A stretch of 64,000 nt of DNA from PALSA-505 sp036267135 (GTDB lineage Bacteria > Actinomycetota > Actinomycetes > Streptosporangiales > Streptosporangiaceae). The notes below the pieces were generated by a model. The model saw only the letters and a list, made by a program, of their open reading frames with translations, was not told the DNA's origin and did no database searches. Both the position numbers and the translations under genes were made by a program. The stretch lies in contig DATAWQ010000040.1 in assembly GCA_036267135.1 (NCBI GenBank), forward strand, positions 17,770 to 81,769, in the 5' to 3' direction. Below are positions 45,445 to 52,860 of the stretch, piece after piece (the first letter of the stretch is position 1; every line of letters begins with the position of its first letter).

Positions 45445-46116
45445 ATGCAACCGGGTACTGAGAACCGGCCCACCGGCTGGGGGCCGGACATGCTGGCGCG
45501 GGCGCACCTGCTGGTGTCGCTGACGGCGGGTATCGTCGCCGGAGTGGTCGCGGCGCTGCTGGGTGCCGGGCGGGCCTCCCCGCTCATCGGCTGGGACGCG
45601 CTGGCCGTGGTGTTCTGCGGATTGGTGTGGTCCACCGTCTGGGCGCTGGACGCCGAGGCGACGGCGAGTCACGCCGTGCGGGAGGACCCCGGGCGGAACA
45701 CGGCGGACCTGGTCGTGCTCGGGGCCGCGGTGGCCAGCCTGATCGCCGTCGGTGGCGTGCTGTTCCACGCGGGTCAGGCGCCCGGGGCCGGCAAGTACAT
45801 GGAGGCCGCCCTCGCGCTGGTGTCGGTGTTCGTGTCCTGGACCCTGGTGCACACCGTGTACGCGCTGAAGTACGCGCGGCTGTACTACGGCGGCCCGAAG
45901 GCCGGCGGGATCAGCTTCAACGAGCCCGACGCCCCGCAGTACAGCGACTTCGCCTACCTGGCCTTCACGATCGGGATGACTTTCCAGGTCTCCGACACCA
46001 ACATCGAGACCAAGCAGATCCGGCGCACCGCCCTTCGGCACGCGTTGCTGACGTTCCCGCTGGTCGCGGTCATCATCGCGGCCGCGATCAACCTCGTATC
46101 CGGGCTGGCGAAATGA
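45445..46116 (+). CDS. DUF1345 membrane protein
   Basis: 223 residues with five hydrophobic helices. The block FNEPDAPQYSDFAYLAFTIGMTFQVSDTNI is characteristic of DUF1345, a family of unknown function. Further motifs are WDALAVVFCGLVW and VSWTLVHTVYALKYARLYY. It starts 166 bp from the divergent ABC gene. The 3' end lies next to the broken DUF72 gene. Confidence 0.85.
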   Translation: MQPGTENRPTGWGPDMLARAHLLVSLTAGIVAGVVAALLGAGRASPLIGWDALAVVFCGLVWSTVWALDAEATASHAVREDPGRNTADLVVLGAAVASLIAVGGVLFHAGQAPGAGKYMEAALALVSVFVSWTLVHTVYALKYARLYYGGPKAGGISFNEPDAPQYSDFAYLAFTIGMTFQVSDTNIETKQIRRTALRHALLTFPLVAVIIAAAINLVSGLAK

Positions 46117-46139
46117 CCACTACCAGGTTGGGACCGCTC

Positions 46140-46534
46140 GCTCCGCCAGGACGGGTGCCGGGGCTCCACCGCTATCCGCAGCCTGCCGGGGCCAGGTGGG
46201 CTGCCGTCGGGTGGGCTGCCGTGGACCTGCGGCCAGGCGGTCCGGAACTCGGTCAGGCAGGCGTCCAGGCGGCCCGGCTCGGCGGTGAGGTTGGGGGGCA
46301 ACTGAAGCAGGATGGGCCCGAGCTTGGGGCCGAGACCCACCGCCGCGCTGAGGAACCGGGCCACCGGCTCGGCCGGGTCACGCAGCCGCCTGGCGTGGGT
46401 GAGGTACCGGCTGGCCTTCACCGCCATCACGAAGTCGCGGGCTCCAGCCAGCGGCGCTGCGCCACCCCTTCCGGGTGCAGGCCGCCGCGCTAGTCACGGT
46501 ATTGCCAGCCCGAGGTCCCTATCAGCACAGCCAT
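46140..46534 (-). pseudogene. Decayed DUF72 (YecE-like) gene
   Basis: Minus-strand reading from ATG 46532-46534 gives MAVLIGTSGWQYRD, the exact opening of DUF72 proteins, but the next codon, Trp in the family, is TAG. After RGGLHPEGVAQRRWLE about 30 codons are missing and the frame shifts. Homology resumes with FVMAVKASRYLTHARRLRDPAEP, GLGPKLGPILLQLPPNL and RIAVEPRHPSW, then stops: the C-terminal half is absent. A nonsense change, an internal deletion and a 3' deletion show the gene is dead. Confidence 0.85.
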
Positions 46535-46654
46535 GCCGCCTATGCTCTCCGCCGGCGGGCTGTTCAACCCGGCATTCCTGACCCGTGGCCGCGAGTCACG
46601 CCTCGCCATCCCGCCCGTTACCGGTCAGAAAAGACCAGTAACAAAAGCGCGATG

Positions 46655-47926
46655 TCACCGTCGTCGCGGCACGGGACGAGACGGTTCGCTCGTCCGGGTG
46701 TCGCCGCCCGGGCTTGCGAGCTGGCGTTCCAGGGTGGTGAATGCCTCGATGACGTCTACAGCCTCGAAGGCCCGGTTGCGGCGGCCCACCTTGACCTGTG
46801 TCAAGATCCCCGCGTCGGCTAGCCGGCTAACGGCGTCGTTCGCGGGCTTGAACGTGCGGCCGATCAGCGCAGCGGCGGAGCTGACAGTGAGAATGGGTGC
46901 GCCGGGCAACATGTGCAGCAGGAGATCGGCCGCCGAGTTCGCGCGGACGGGACCAAGTCTTGCCCGCCAATCCTCCTGGAGCAGGTGCACGGTCTCTTCG
47001 AACCTGATGGCGTCGGTCACCGCCCGCTGACAGGCGGCGGCGAAGCGAGCCACCCATGCGTTGATGCCCTCATGCGCGGCGCGCGAGGATGCCGGACCCC
47101 GGTACCTGGTTGCCTGCAGCCCGTTGATGTAGTCGTCAGCCCAGGTCGCGAGCACTAGCGAGACGGGCGGCAGCACCCGCGTCGCCAGCCCCCTGGCGCG
47201 CAGAACAAAGTGCACGAGTGCACGGCCGGTGCGGCCGTTGCCATCGACGAACGGGTGGATGGTCTCGAACTGCGCATGTGCCATGGCCGCCTGCGCGACC
47301 GCAGGCAGCGAGTCGTCATTGCAGAAGCGGCACAGATCATCCAGAAGGTCAGGCACAAGTTCTGGCGGTGGCGGGACGAACGCCGCCGAGCAAGGGTTAT
47401 AGCTGCTGCCACCGATCCAGTTCTGCTCCGCGCGGATGCTGCCGGCGTGGACCGCCAGCCGGGTGCCAGCCAGCAGTCGCCGGTGGAAGGCCAGCAGGTG
47501 GTCCACGGTAACCGGCTCACCCGGAGCGATGCTGTTGATGGCCGAAGCCATCGCGTCGATATTTCCCAGCACCTCGGTCGCCGTGACATCGGACGGCTCT
47601 TCGCCGAGATCGACCGCCGCTTCCGCACGCAGCAAACGCCGGGCTCCCACTTCGAGGCCTTCGATGCGTGAGGAGGCGACGCACTCCGCGCGCAGCAGGA
47701 GGCGGGCTAGCGCTTCCGTATCGGTCAGCGCCGAGGCCTGAGCGTCCAGGACGGCGATCCCACGCTCTGCGTCCGCGACGTCAGCAGCCGTATCGCCGTC
47801 GAGCATCAGGCTCCGGCCCGTGAGCGGGTCCGGGATGTAAGCCTCGTAGTCGCAGGATCGCCGGTCCCGCCGGGCCAGCCCGGTGTCGGCGTCGGTAATC
47901 CAGCGCTTCCGGACAACCCTAGCCAT
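46655..47926 (-). CDS. Fic-family AMPylator-type protein with C-terminal winged helix
   Basis: 423 residues. The Fic motif HPFVDGNGRTGR starts at His224 and is intact, so transfer of AMP (or another phosphoryl group) to a protein hydroxyl is expected. The inhibitory helix motif SSRIEG (85-90, Glu89) lies N-terminal to the core, which is the class II, self-inhibited arrangement. The C-terminal part (VSSAAALIGRTFKPANDAVSRLADAGILTQVKVGRRNRAFEA) is a winged helix, so the protein may bind DNA. A perfect palindrome covers the promoter and ribosome site. No antitoxin gene is adjacent. Confidence 0.88.
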   Translation of the reverse strand: MARVVRKRWITDADTGLARRDRRSCDYEAYIPDPLTGRSLMLDGDTAADVADAERGIAVLDAQASALTDTEALARLLLRAECVASSRIEGLEVGARRLLRAEAAVDLGEEPSDVTATEVLGNIDAMASAINSIAPGEPVTVDHLLAFHRRLLAGTRLAVHAGSIRAEQNWIGGSSYNPCSAAFVPPPPELVPDLLDDLCRFCNDDSLPAVAQAAMAHAQFETIHPFVDGNGRTGRALVHFVLRARGLATRVLPPVSLVLATWADDYINGLQATRYRGPASSRAAHEGINAWVARFAAACQRAVTDAIRFEETVHLLQEDWRARLGPVRANSAADLLLHMLPGAPILTVSSAAALIGRTFKPANDAVSRLADAGILTQVKVGRRNRAFEAVDVIEAFTTLERQLASPGGDTRTSEPSRPVPRRR

Positions 47927-47933
47927 CTCTCCT

Positions 47934-47968
47934 CCTTATTAGAGGTTAACTCACAACCTCTAATAAGG
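47934..47968. promoter_or_regulatory. 14-bp perfect inverted repeat upstream of fic
   Basis: CCTTATTAGAGGTT (47934-47947), 7 nt, then AACCTCTAATAAGG (47955-47968). Its proximal arm overlaps AAGGAGG, the ribosome site of the fic gene 8 bp from the ATG. Probably an operator, perhaps for the Fic protein's own winged helix. Confidence 0.7.
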
Positions 47969-47994
47969 CTGCCGGTCATTGCAGGTTCCTGGAC

Positions 47995-49164
47995 CTAGGT
48001 CAGCACCCGGGCGATGCGCTCGATCATCTCGGCGAGGAGGGGGCGCGGGGTGGCGAAGTTGAGCCGGAAGGAGCCTGCGCCGCCGTCGCCGAAGGCGGGG
48101 CCGTCCACGACCGTGACATGGGCCTGCTCGGTGACCAATTCGCCGGGCAAGCCGGGCAGCGCCAGGGCCGTGCAGTCGAGCCAGGCCAGGTAGGTGCCGT
48201 CGGGTGGGCGGTAGCGCACCTGGGGAAGGTGCCGGTCGAGCAGTTCTTTGAGCAGGTGACGGCTGCCGTCCAGATAGGCGAGCACCTCGTCCAGCCAGGG
48301 CTGGCCGTACCGGTAGGCGGCGATGTTGGCGGCTACCCCAGGGTTGCTGGCGCCGTGCGCGGCGAAGAACCCCATGTCCTCCCAGGTCTGCTGGTCGGCT
48401 TCGCTGCTGAGGATGACCTGCGCGCACTTGAGCCCGGGCAGGTTCCAGGCTTTGGAGGCGGACGTGGCGGTGAGGGTTTGGGCGGCGGCGGTCGGTGACG
48501 TGGACGCGTACGGGATGTGCCGGTGGCCGGGGTAGATCAGCGGCGCGTGGATCTCGTCGGCGAACACCCGCCCGCCGTACCGGTCCACCACGTCGGTGAC
48601 CTGCGCCAACTCTTCGGCGGTGAAGACCCGGCCAAGCGGGTTGTACGGGTTGCACAAGATAAACAGGTGCCCGCCCGCGCGGTACGCCTCGTTGATGCCG
48701 TCAAGATCGAACCTGAAGAAGCCGTTGTCGTCCAGCATCCGCACCTGGATGACCTCACGGCCGACGAACGGCGGCACACTGAGGAACGGCATGTAGGCCG
48801 GAGTGGGCAGGATGACCGGGGCCGCCGGCCGGGAGTACCGGACGATAGCGATCTCCAGCGCCTTGAGCACGTCCGGGACGTCGTGCACCAGGCCTGGGTC
48901 GACGTCCCAGCCGAACCGGCTCTTCTGGAACTCGGCGCAGGCATTGGTCAGTTCGGCGGCCAGCGGCGGCGGCAGATAGCCGAAGTTGACGTCGTCCGCG
49001 AGGGCGGCCAGCGCGTCGAGGACCGGCGGTGCCGCGCCGAAGTCCATCTCCGCCACCGCCGCCCCCAGCCCACCCGGACCGGGAGCGCTCCACTTGAAGC
49101 TGCCGCGCGCCCGCAGCATGCCGGCGGTCGTGGCGTCGATGATGTCCGCGAGGCTGACTGGCAC
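47995..49164 (-). CDS. PLP-dependent aminotransferase, MalY/PatB type
   Basis: 389 residues from GTG 49164 with AGAAGG close upstream. Fold type I landmarks: AEMDFGAAPPVLDAL near the N-terminus, CNPYNPLGRVFTAEEL, ADEIHAPLIYPG, and the PLP Lys238 in TSASKAWNLPGLKCA. MalY/PatB enzymes are cystathionine or cysteine-S-conjugate beta-lyases and aminotransferases. Here it is monocistronic and back-to-back with hxsA, 83 bp apart. No direct link to the hxs operon can be shown. Confidence 0.87.
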   Translation of the reverse strand: MPVSLADIIDATTAGMLRARGSFKWSAPGPGGLGAAVAEMDFGAAPPVLDALAALADDVNFGYLPPPLAAELTNACAEFQKSRFGWDVDPGLVHDVPDVLKALEIAIVRYSRPAAPVILPTPAYMPFLSVPPFVGREVIQVRMLDDNGFFRFDLDGINEAYRAGGHLFILCNPYNPLGRVFTAEELAQVTDVVDRYGGRVFADEIHAPLIYPGHRHIPYASTSPTAAAQTLTATSASKAWNLPGLKCAQVILSSEADQQTWEDMGFFAAHGASNPGVAANIAAYRYGQPWLDEVLAYLDGSRHLLKELLDRHLPQVRYRPPDGTYLAWLDCTALALPGLPGELVTEQAHVTVVDGPAFGDGGAGSFRLNFATPRPLLAEMIERIARVLT

Positions 49165-49207
49165 CCTTCTATCCTGCCTTGTCCAGATCCTGAACAAAAG
49201 AGTGATC

Positions 49208-49240
49208 TTGACGGTCAAATGACGCGTTTCCTGGTAACCT
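49208..49240 (+). promoter_or_regulatory. Putative hxsA promoter with TTGACGGTCAA dyad
   Basis: TTGACG (49208-49213) as -35 and TGGTAA or TAACCT (49232-49240) as -10 would start transcription close to the hxsA ATG at 49248; no ribosome site is visible, so a leaderless mRNA is likely. TTGACGGTCAA (49208-49218) is an 11-bp palindrome over the -35. Confidence 0.4.
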
Positions 49241-49247
49241 ACCGGCC

Positions 49248-49850
49248 ATGAGAAAGTCACGGATTCTCTCTATGAGTGCCGCCGTGGCTGCAATGACGTT
49301 AAGCGTGACGCCAGGCGTGGCCATGGCGAGGCCGGTCGATAAGCGCGGCAGTAGCTCCGTAGTCGCGTTCCCCTTACTGGCGCTGCACATGAGCGAGCAT
49401 GCGACGTCGCCGTTCAGTCACTACTCGCACAGCAGCCATGCCTCACATTCGTCTCATTATTCTAGTTCGCACTCTTCGCACTCTTCGCATTCGTCTCATA
49501 CCTCGCATTACTCGTCGAGCCCTACGACACCACCGACACCGCCGCCACCGCCACCACCTACGACGCAACCCACTCCGACTCCAGCGTCGAGTTCCGCACA
49601 GTCGCATTCAGGGAGTGGCGGGCACCATCACCATCACCATATATCCCATCCTTCCAGTTCACCTTCGCCTACTCCGTCCCAGTCGTCGAGCGAATCCCCC
49701 TCGCCTACTCCGTCGAACAGCACGATAAGGCCTCTGCCCGCTAGCAACGACAGCTCCGACGGCGATGCGGCTCTTTACGTGATTGCCGGGCTGGCCGTGC
49801 TGGGTGGCACCACGTTTTACGTCTACCGAAAGACTAACCGCTCGAGATGA
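49248..49850 (+). CDS. hxsA: His-Xaa-Ser repeat protein HxsA
   Basis: 200 residues. Signal peptide (1-28, ending GVAMARP), then the His-Xaa-Ser block (about 57-91: HYS, HSS, HAS, HTS units), a poly-Pro/Thr linker (93-112), a Ser-rich stretch with six consecutive His (125-130), a Ser/Pro stalk and a C-terminal membrane helix (about 173-192) with a basic tail. It is therefore exported and anchored in the membrane. In Hxs systems this is the presumed substrate of the two radical SAM enzymes; the modification is unknown. The stop overlaps hxsD by 4 bp (ATGA). GC content is lower than in the flanks. Confidence 0.9.
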   Translation: MRKSRILSMSAAVAAMTLSVTPGVAMARPVDKRGSSSVVAFPLLALHMSEHATSPFSHYSHSSHASHSSHYSSSHSSHSSHSSHTSHYSSSPTTPPTPPPPPPPTTQPTPTPASSSAQSHSGSGGHHHHHHISHPSSSPSPTPSQSSSESPSPTPSNSTIRPLPASNDSSDGDAALYVIAGLAVLGGTTFYVYRKTNRSR

Positions 49851-50170
49851 CTTCAATGCCGGCAGACGAGACACAGACGCAGGTCAGTTTCGACCGAGCG
49901 ACCATCGACCTGGATGCCCTGCAAAGAGCCGTTTATGCGGTGGCCGACATAATGTCTGTCGATATAGCGGCCGAGGGCGACAGGTTTATGTGCACGCTGT
50001 ACTCCCGGGAACGCGAAGCAGACCTAGGCGCCCTCGCTCATCGCCTGCGCACGGAAGCTATCGACCAGACGCTACGGCTCCGCCTCGCTAAAGAGACCGG
50101 GCCGTTGCGCAACCTCATCTTCGCGCTAGCCTTCTCGAAGACCGGCCTTACCGAAGACGAGCCGCAGTGA
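49847..50170 (+). CDS. hxsD: His-Xaa-Ser system protein HxsD
   Basis: 107 residues. The family pattern is clear: FDRATIDLDALQRAVYAVADIMSVDI near the start and the closing GPLRNLIFALAFSKTGL. HxsD is a small cytoplasmic protein of unknown role found only in Hxs gene sets; its size would suit a peptide-binding partner for the maturases, which is inference. ATG overlaps the hxsA stop and the stop overlaps the hxsB GTG by 4 bp, so all are coupled. An alternative ATG is at 49856. Confidence 0.92.
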   Translation: MTSMPADETQTQVSFDRATIDLDALQRAVYAVADIMSVDIAAEGDRFMCTLYSREREADLGALAHRLRTEAIDQTLRLRLAKETGPLRNLIFALAFSKTGLTEDEPQ

Positions 50171-51624
50171 GTACGTCTCTCCGGCTCTCACGAGAAGCAT
50201 CCCTCGTCACACCGGGAAGCTGGCAACTGCTCCCCCTCCGCTTCCACCGCCTCGACGCCAGAAGCATCCTGCTCACGAACCTGGTGGGCGAGCACGTCTT
50301 TCTGCCCGAGGACACATTCCTTGCTGTCGTGGCCGGAACCTGCGGCGACCAGAGCATCCTGGCCGAGCTACGCTCCAAACATTTCATACAGTTGCCCGGC
50401 GAGCGACTCCCGGCCGAATTGCTGGCGATTAAGCTCCGGACCCGCCTGCGCCGGCTACCGGACTCGACCGGCCTGCACATGTTCGTAGTGACCCTTCGAT
50501 GCGAGCATACGTGCCGCTATTGCCAGGTCTCACGGCAGGCCTCCGCGAAGACCGAGTACGACATGAGCATCGAAACCGCCAGCCGCGCACTGGCTCTCGC
50601 GTTCCGTTCCCCCTCCCCGCACTTGAAGATCGAGTTCCAGGGTGGCGAGCCGCTGCTGAACTTCCCGCTCGTTCGCTGGATCGTCACCCAGGCCAAGCAG
50701 CTCAATCAAGAACACGGCAAGCAACTCGCGTTCGTCATCGCCACGAATCTGGCCTTGCTCGACGGCGAAATCCTGGATTTCTGCCGGGAAGAGGACATCT
50801 ACTTCTCCACCTCCCTCGACGGCCCGGAGGACCTGCACAACACGAACCGGCGCCGGCCTGGGCAGGATAGCTGGCAGAAGACCGTCGCTGGCATCAAACT
50901 GGTCCAGGAGCGGCTGGGCAGCGACCACGTCAGCGCGCTGATGACCACCACGGAGGCGAGCCTCCAACGCCCCGCAGAGATCATCGACACCTACGCCGAA
51001 CTCGGGTTGCGGCACGTTTTCCTGAGGCCCATCTCACCCTACGGCTTCGCTCTGCGCCGTCGTAGTGGCGCGGGATATGACGTGGAACGCTGGCTGGCCT
51101 TCTACGAGGCTGGACTCGACTACATAATTGATCTCAACCGGCGCGGCGTGCCGATGGTGGAAACTTATACCTCCATCGTCGCGAAGAAGATGTTTACCAA
51201 CAACGATCCCGGTTACGTCGACCTGTCATCCCCGGCCGGAATCGGGCTAGGCGCACTCGTCTACAACTACGATGGGGACGTCTACGCGTCGGACGAGGGA
51301 CGCATGCTCGCCGAGATGCAGGACCAAACATTCCGGCTCGGCAACGTGCAAGACAGCAGCTACGCAGACATCATGCTGTCAGAGCAACTCCTCCGCCCCC
51401 TCGAAGAATCCTTGACGCTCAGCGCCCCGATGTGCAATACGTGCGCCTTTGAACCCTACTGTGGCGCGGATCCGGTGTACCATCACGCGACGGCGGGAGA
51501 CTTCGTCGGACACAAGGCGATGTCGAACTTCTGCAAGCGAAACATGGGTGTGTTCACGACCATGTTGACGAGGGCCCGGGACGATAAATTTACCCGCGAC
51601 CTGTTCTGGCGATGGTCCCAGTAA
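50167..51624 (+). CDS. hxsB: His-Xaa-Ser system radical SAM maturase HxsB
   Basis: 485 residues. The radical SAM cluster motif is Cys112-x3-Cys116-x2-Cys119 in LRCEHTCRYCQVSRQ. FQGGEPLLNF is the SAM-binding GGE block, and TSLDGPEDLHN and MTTTEASLQRP follow the barrel. The C-terminal SPASM-like part has CNTCAFEPYCG and FCKRN for extra clusters. These features are those of sactionine- and epimerase-type peptide maturases. HxsB is expected to modify HxsA, probably at its His-Xaa-Ser repeats. GTG start, coupled to hxsD. Confidence 0.95.
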   Translation: MSTSLRLSREASLVTPGSWQLLPLRFHRLDARSILLTNLVGEHVFLPEDTFLAVVAGTCGDQSILAELRSKHFIQLPGERLPAELLAIKLRTRLRRLPDSTGLHMFVVTLRCEHTCRYCQVSRQASAKTEYDMSIETASRALALAFRSPSPHLKIEFQGGEPLLNFPLVRWIVTQAKQLNQEHGKQLAFVIATNLALLDGEILDFCREEDIYFSTSLDGPEDLHNTNRRRPGQDSWQKTVAGIKLVQERLGSDHVSALMTTTEASLQRPAEIIDTYAELGLRHVFLRPISPYGFALRRRSGAGYDVERWLAFYEAGLDYIIDLNRRGVPMVETYTSIVAKKMFTNNDPGYVDLSSPAGIGLGALVYNYDGDVYASDEGRMLAEMQDQTFRLGNVQDSSYADIMLSEQLLRPLEESLTLSAPMCNTCAFEPYCGADPVYHHATAGDFVGHKAMSNFCKRNMGVFTTMLTRARDDKFTRDLFWRWSQ

Positions 51625-51637
51625 TGGGAGCAGAGCA

Positions 51638-52780
51638 ATGATCAGACTATCTGGCCGCGCACAAGCGGCAAGGCTAGACAACCCGCTGCACCCAGACATC
51701 TGGCGAGTCTGTTCCGCCCATGAACAGCCATCATCTCTTCCTCTTGCCTGCCTTGTCGCCGACGGCGAAGTGGCCAGTCCAGGCCATCGTCTTTACCTGA
51801 CCCGGAATCCGGATAGCCAGCCGCCAGGACCCACCGTCCAGCTTCCGGATGAGCTGGCGCACGTGGGCGCGGACGACATCATAAGCGTCGCTTCTGACGG
51901 CCGACGGGTCACCGTGGTGTGGAAGAACACTGCCACCCACAACAGCCTGCTCCTGACCGAGCAATGCGATAACTACTGCCTCATGTGCTCACAACCTCCA
52001 AAGACCCGTGATGACTTCTGGCTGTTCGGCAGGGCTAAGAGAATCATCAGCCTGCTGCCGCCATCGGCCAAGAGCATGGGGCTGACCGGAGGCGAGCCAA
52101 CCCTGCACGCAGATGGGTTGATCGACCTGCTCGAACATTGCCGTGACACCACGCCTTGGCTCCAGCTTCATCTGCTGTCGAATGGCAGGCGCTTCGCGGA
52201 CTTCGACTTTGCCGCACGCTATGCGTCCGTCGGCCATCCAGACATCATGGTCGGGATACCCGTGTATGCTCCCGAGCCCGGCCTGCACGATTTCGTCGTT
52301 CAGGCGAGCGGCGCCTTCGATGAGACCATCCACGGAATCCTCAACCTCGCTTCGCTGGGCCAGCGCATCGAGATCCGCATCGTCGTCCAGCGGCACACGG
52401 TTCCAGTGCTCCGGGACCTAGCCGTCTTCATCTCGCGCAACCTGCCGTTCGTGGAGCAGGTAGCCCTGATGGGGTTGGAGATGACCGGCCTCGCGCGACC
52501 CAATTCCGCCGAGGTGTGGATCGATCCCACCGATTACCAGGAAGAACTCTCCGAGGCCACCCGCACGCTGGCCTATGCGAACATCACCACCAGGATTTAT
52601 AACCACCAGCTATGTGTGCTCGACAGGAGCCTCTGGCCTTTCGCCGTGCGCTCCATCAGCGACTGGAAGAACGACTATCTCGAGCTTTGCCAGGACTGCG
52701 CGGTACGCGAGGACTGCGGCGGAGTCTTCACCACCAGCGGCCAGCGTTTGAGTCAGCATCTGCGCCCCATGCGTCAGTAG
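51638..52780 (+). CDS. hxsC: His-Xaa-Ser system radical SAM maturase HxsC
   Basis: 380 residues, starting 13 bp after hxsB with GGGAG as ribosome site. The radical SAM motif is Cys110-x3-Cys114-x2-Cys117 in TEQCDNYCLMCSQPPK, followed by LTGGEPTLH. A C-terminal Cys cluster (LELCQDCAVREDCGG) suggests an auxiliary FeS site. It is a second, clearly different maturase in the same operon, so two chemical steps or two target sites on HxsA are likely. A hairpin-poor 80-bp gap separates it from the convergent repeat protein. Confidence 0.95.
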   Translation: MIRLSGRAQAARLDNPLHPDIWRVCSAHEQPSSLPLACLVADGEVASPGHRLYLTRNPDSQPPGPTVQLPDELAHVGADDIISVASDGRRVTVVWKNTATHNSLLLTEQCDNYCLMCSQPPKTRDDFWLFGRAKRIISLLPPSAKSMGLTGGEPTLHADGLIDLLEHCRDTTPWLQLHLLSNGRRFADFDFAARYASVGHPDIMVGIPVYAPEPGLHDFVVQASGAFDETIHGILNLASLGQRIEIRIVVQRHTVPVLRDLAVFISRNLPFVEQVALMGLEMTGLARPNSAEVWIDPTDYQEELSEATRTLAYANITTRIYNHQLCVLDRSLWPFAVRSISDWKNDYLELCQDCAVREDCGGVFTTSGQRLSQHLRPMRQ

Positions 52781-52860
52781 GCGCAACGGTCTACTCAGCC
52801 TCCTGGGATGCGACCTGCTAGACCGGCCACGGTCAGCGCGGCTGCGGATGGCAACCGCGG

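Noticed and set aside
46655..47926. Fic gene considered as half of a Fic/antitoxin (FicTA) module.
   Set aside because: No small antitoxin gene lies upstream or downstream; the inhibitory motif is in the same protein.
49622..49640. Six consecutive His codons in hxsA suggested vector-derived tag sequence.
   Set aside because: They use native cac/cat codons within a longer Ser/His/Pro low-complexity region, continuous with an intact operon; no vector sequence flanks them.
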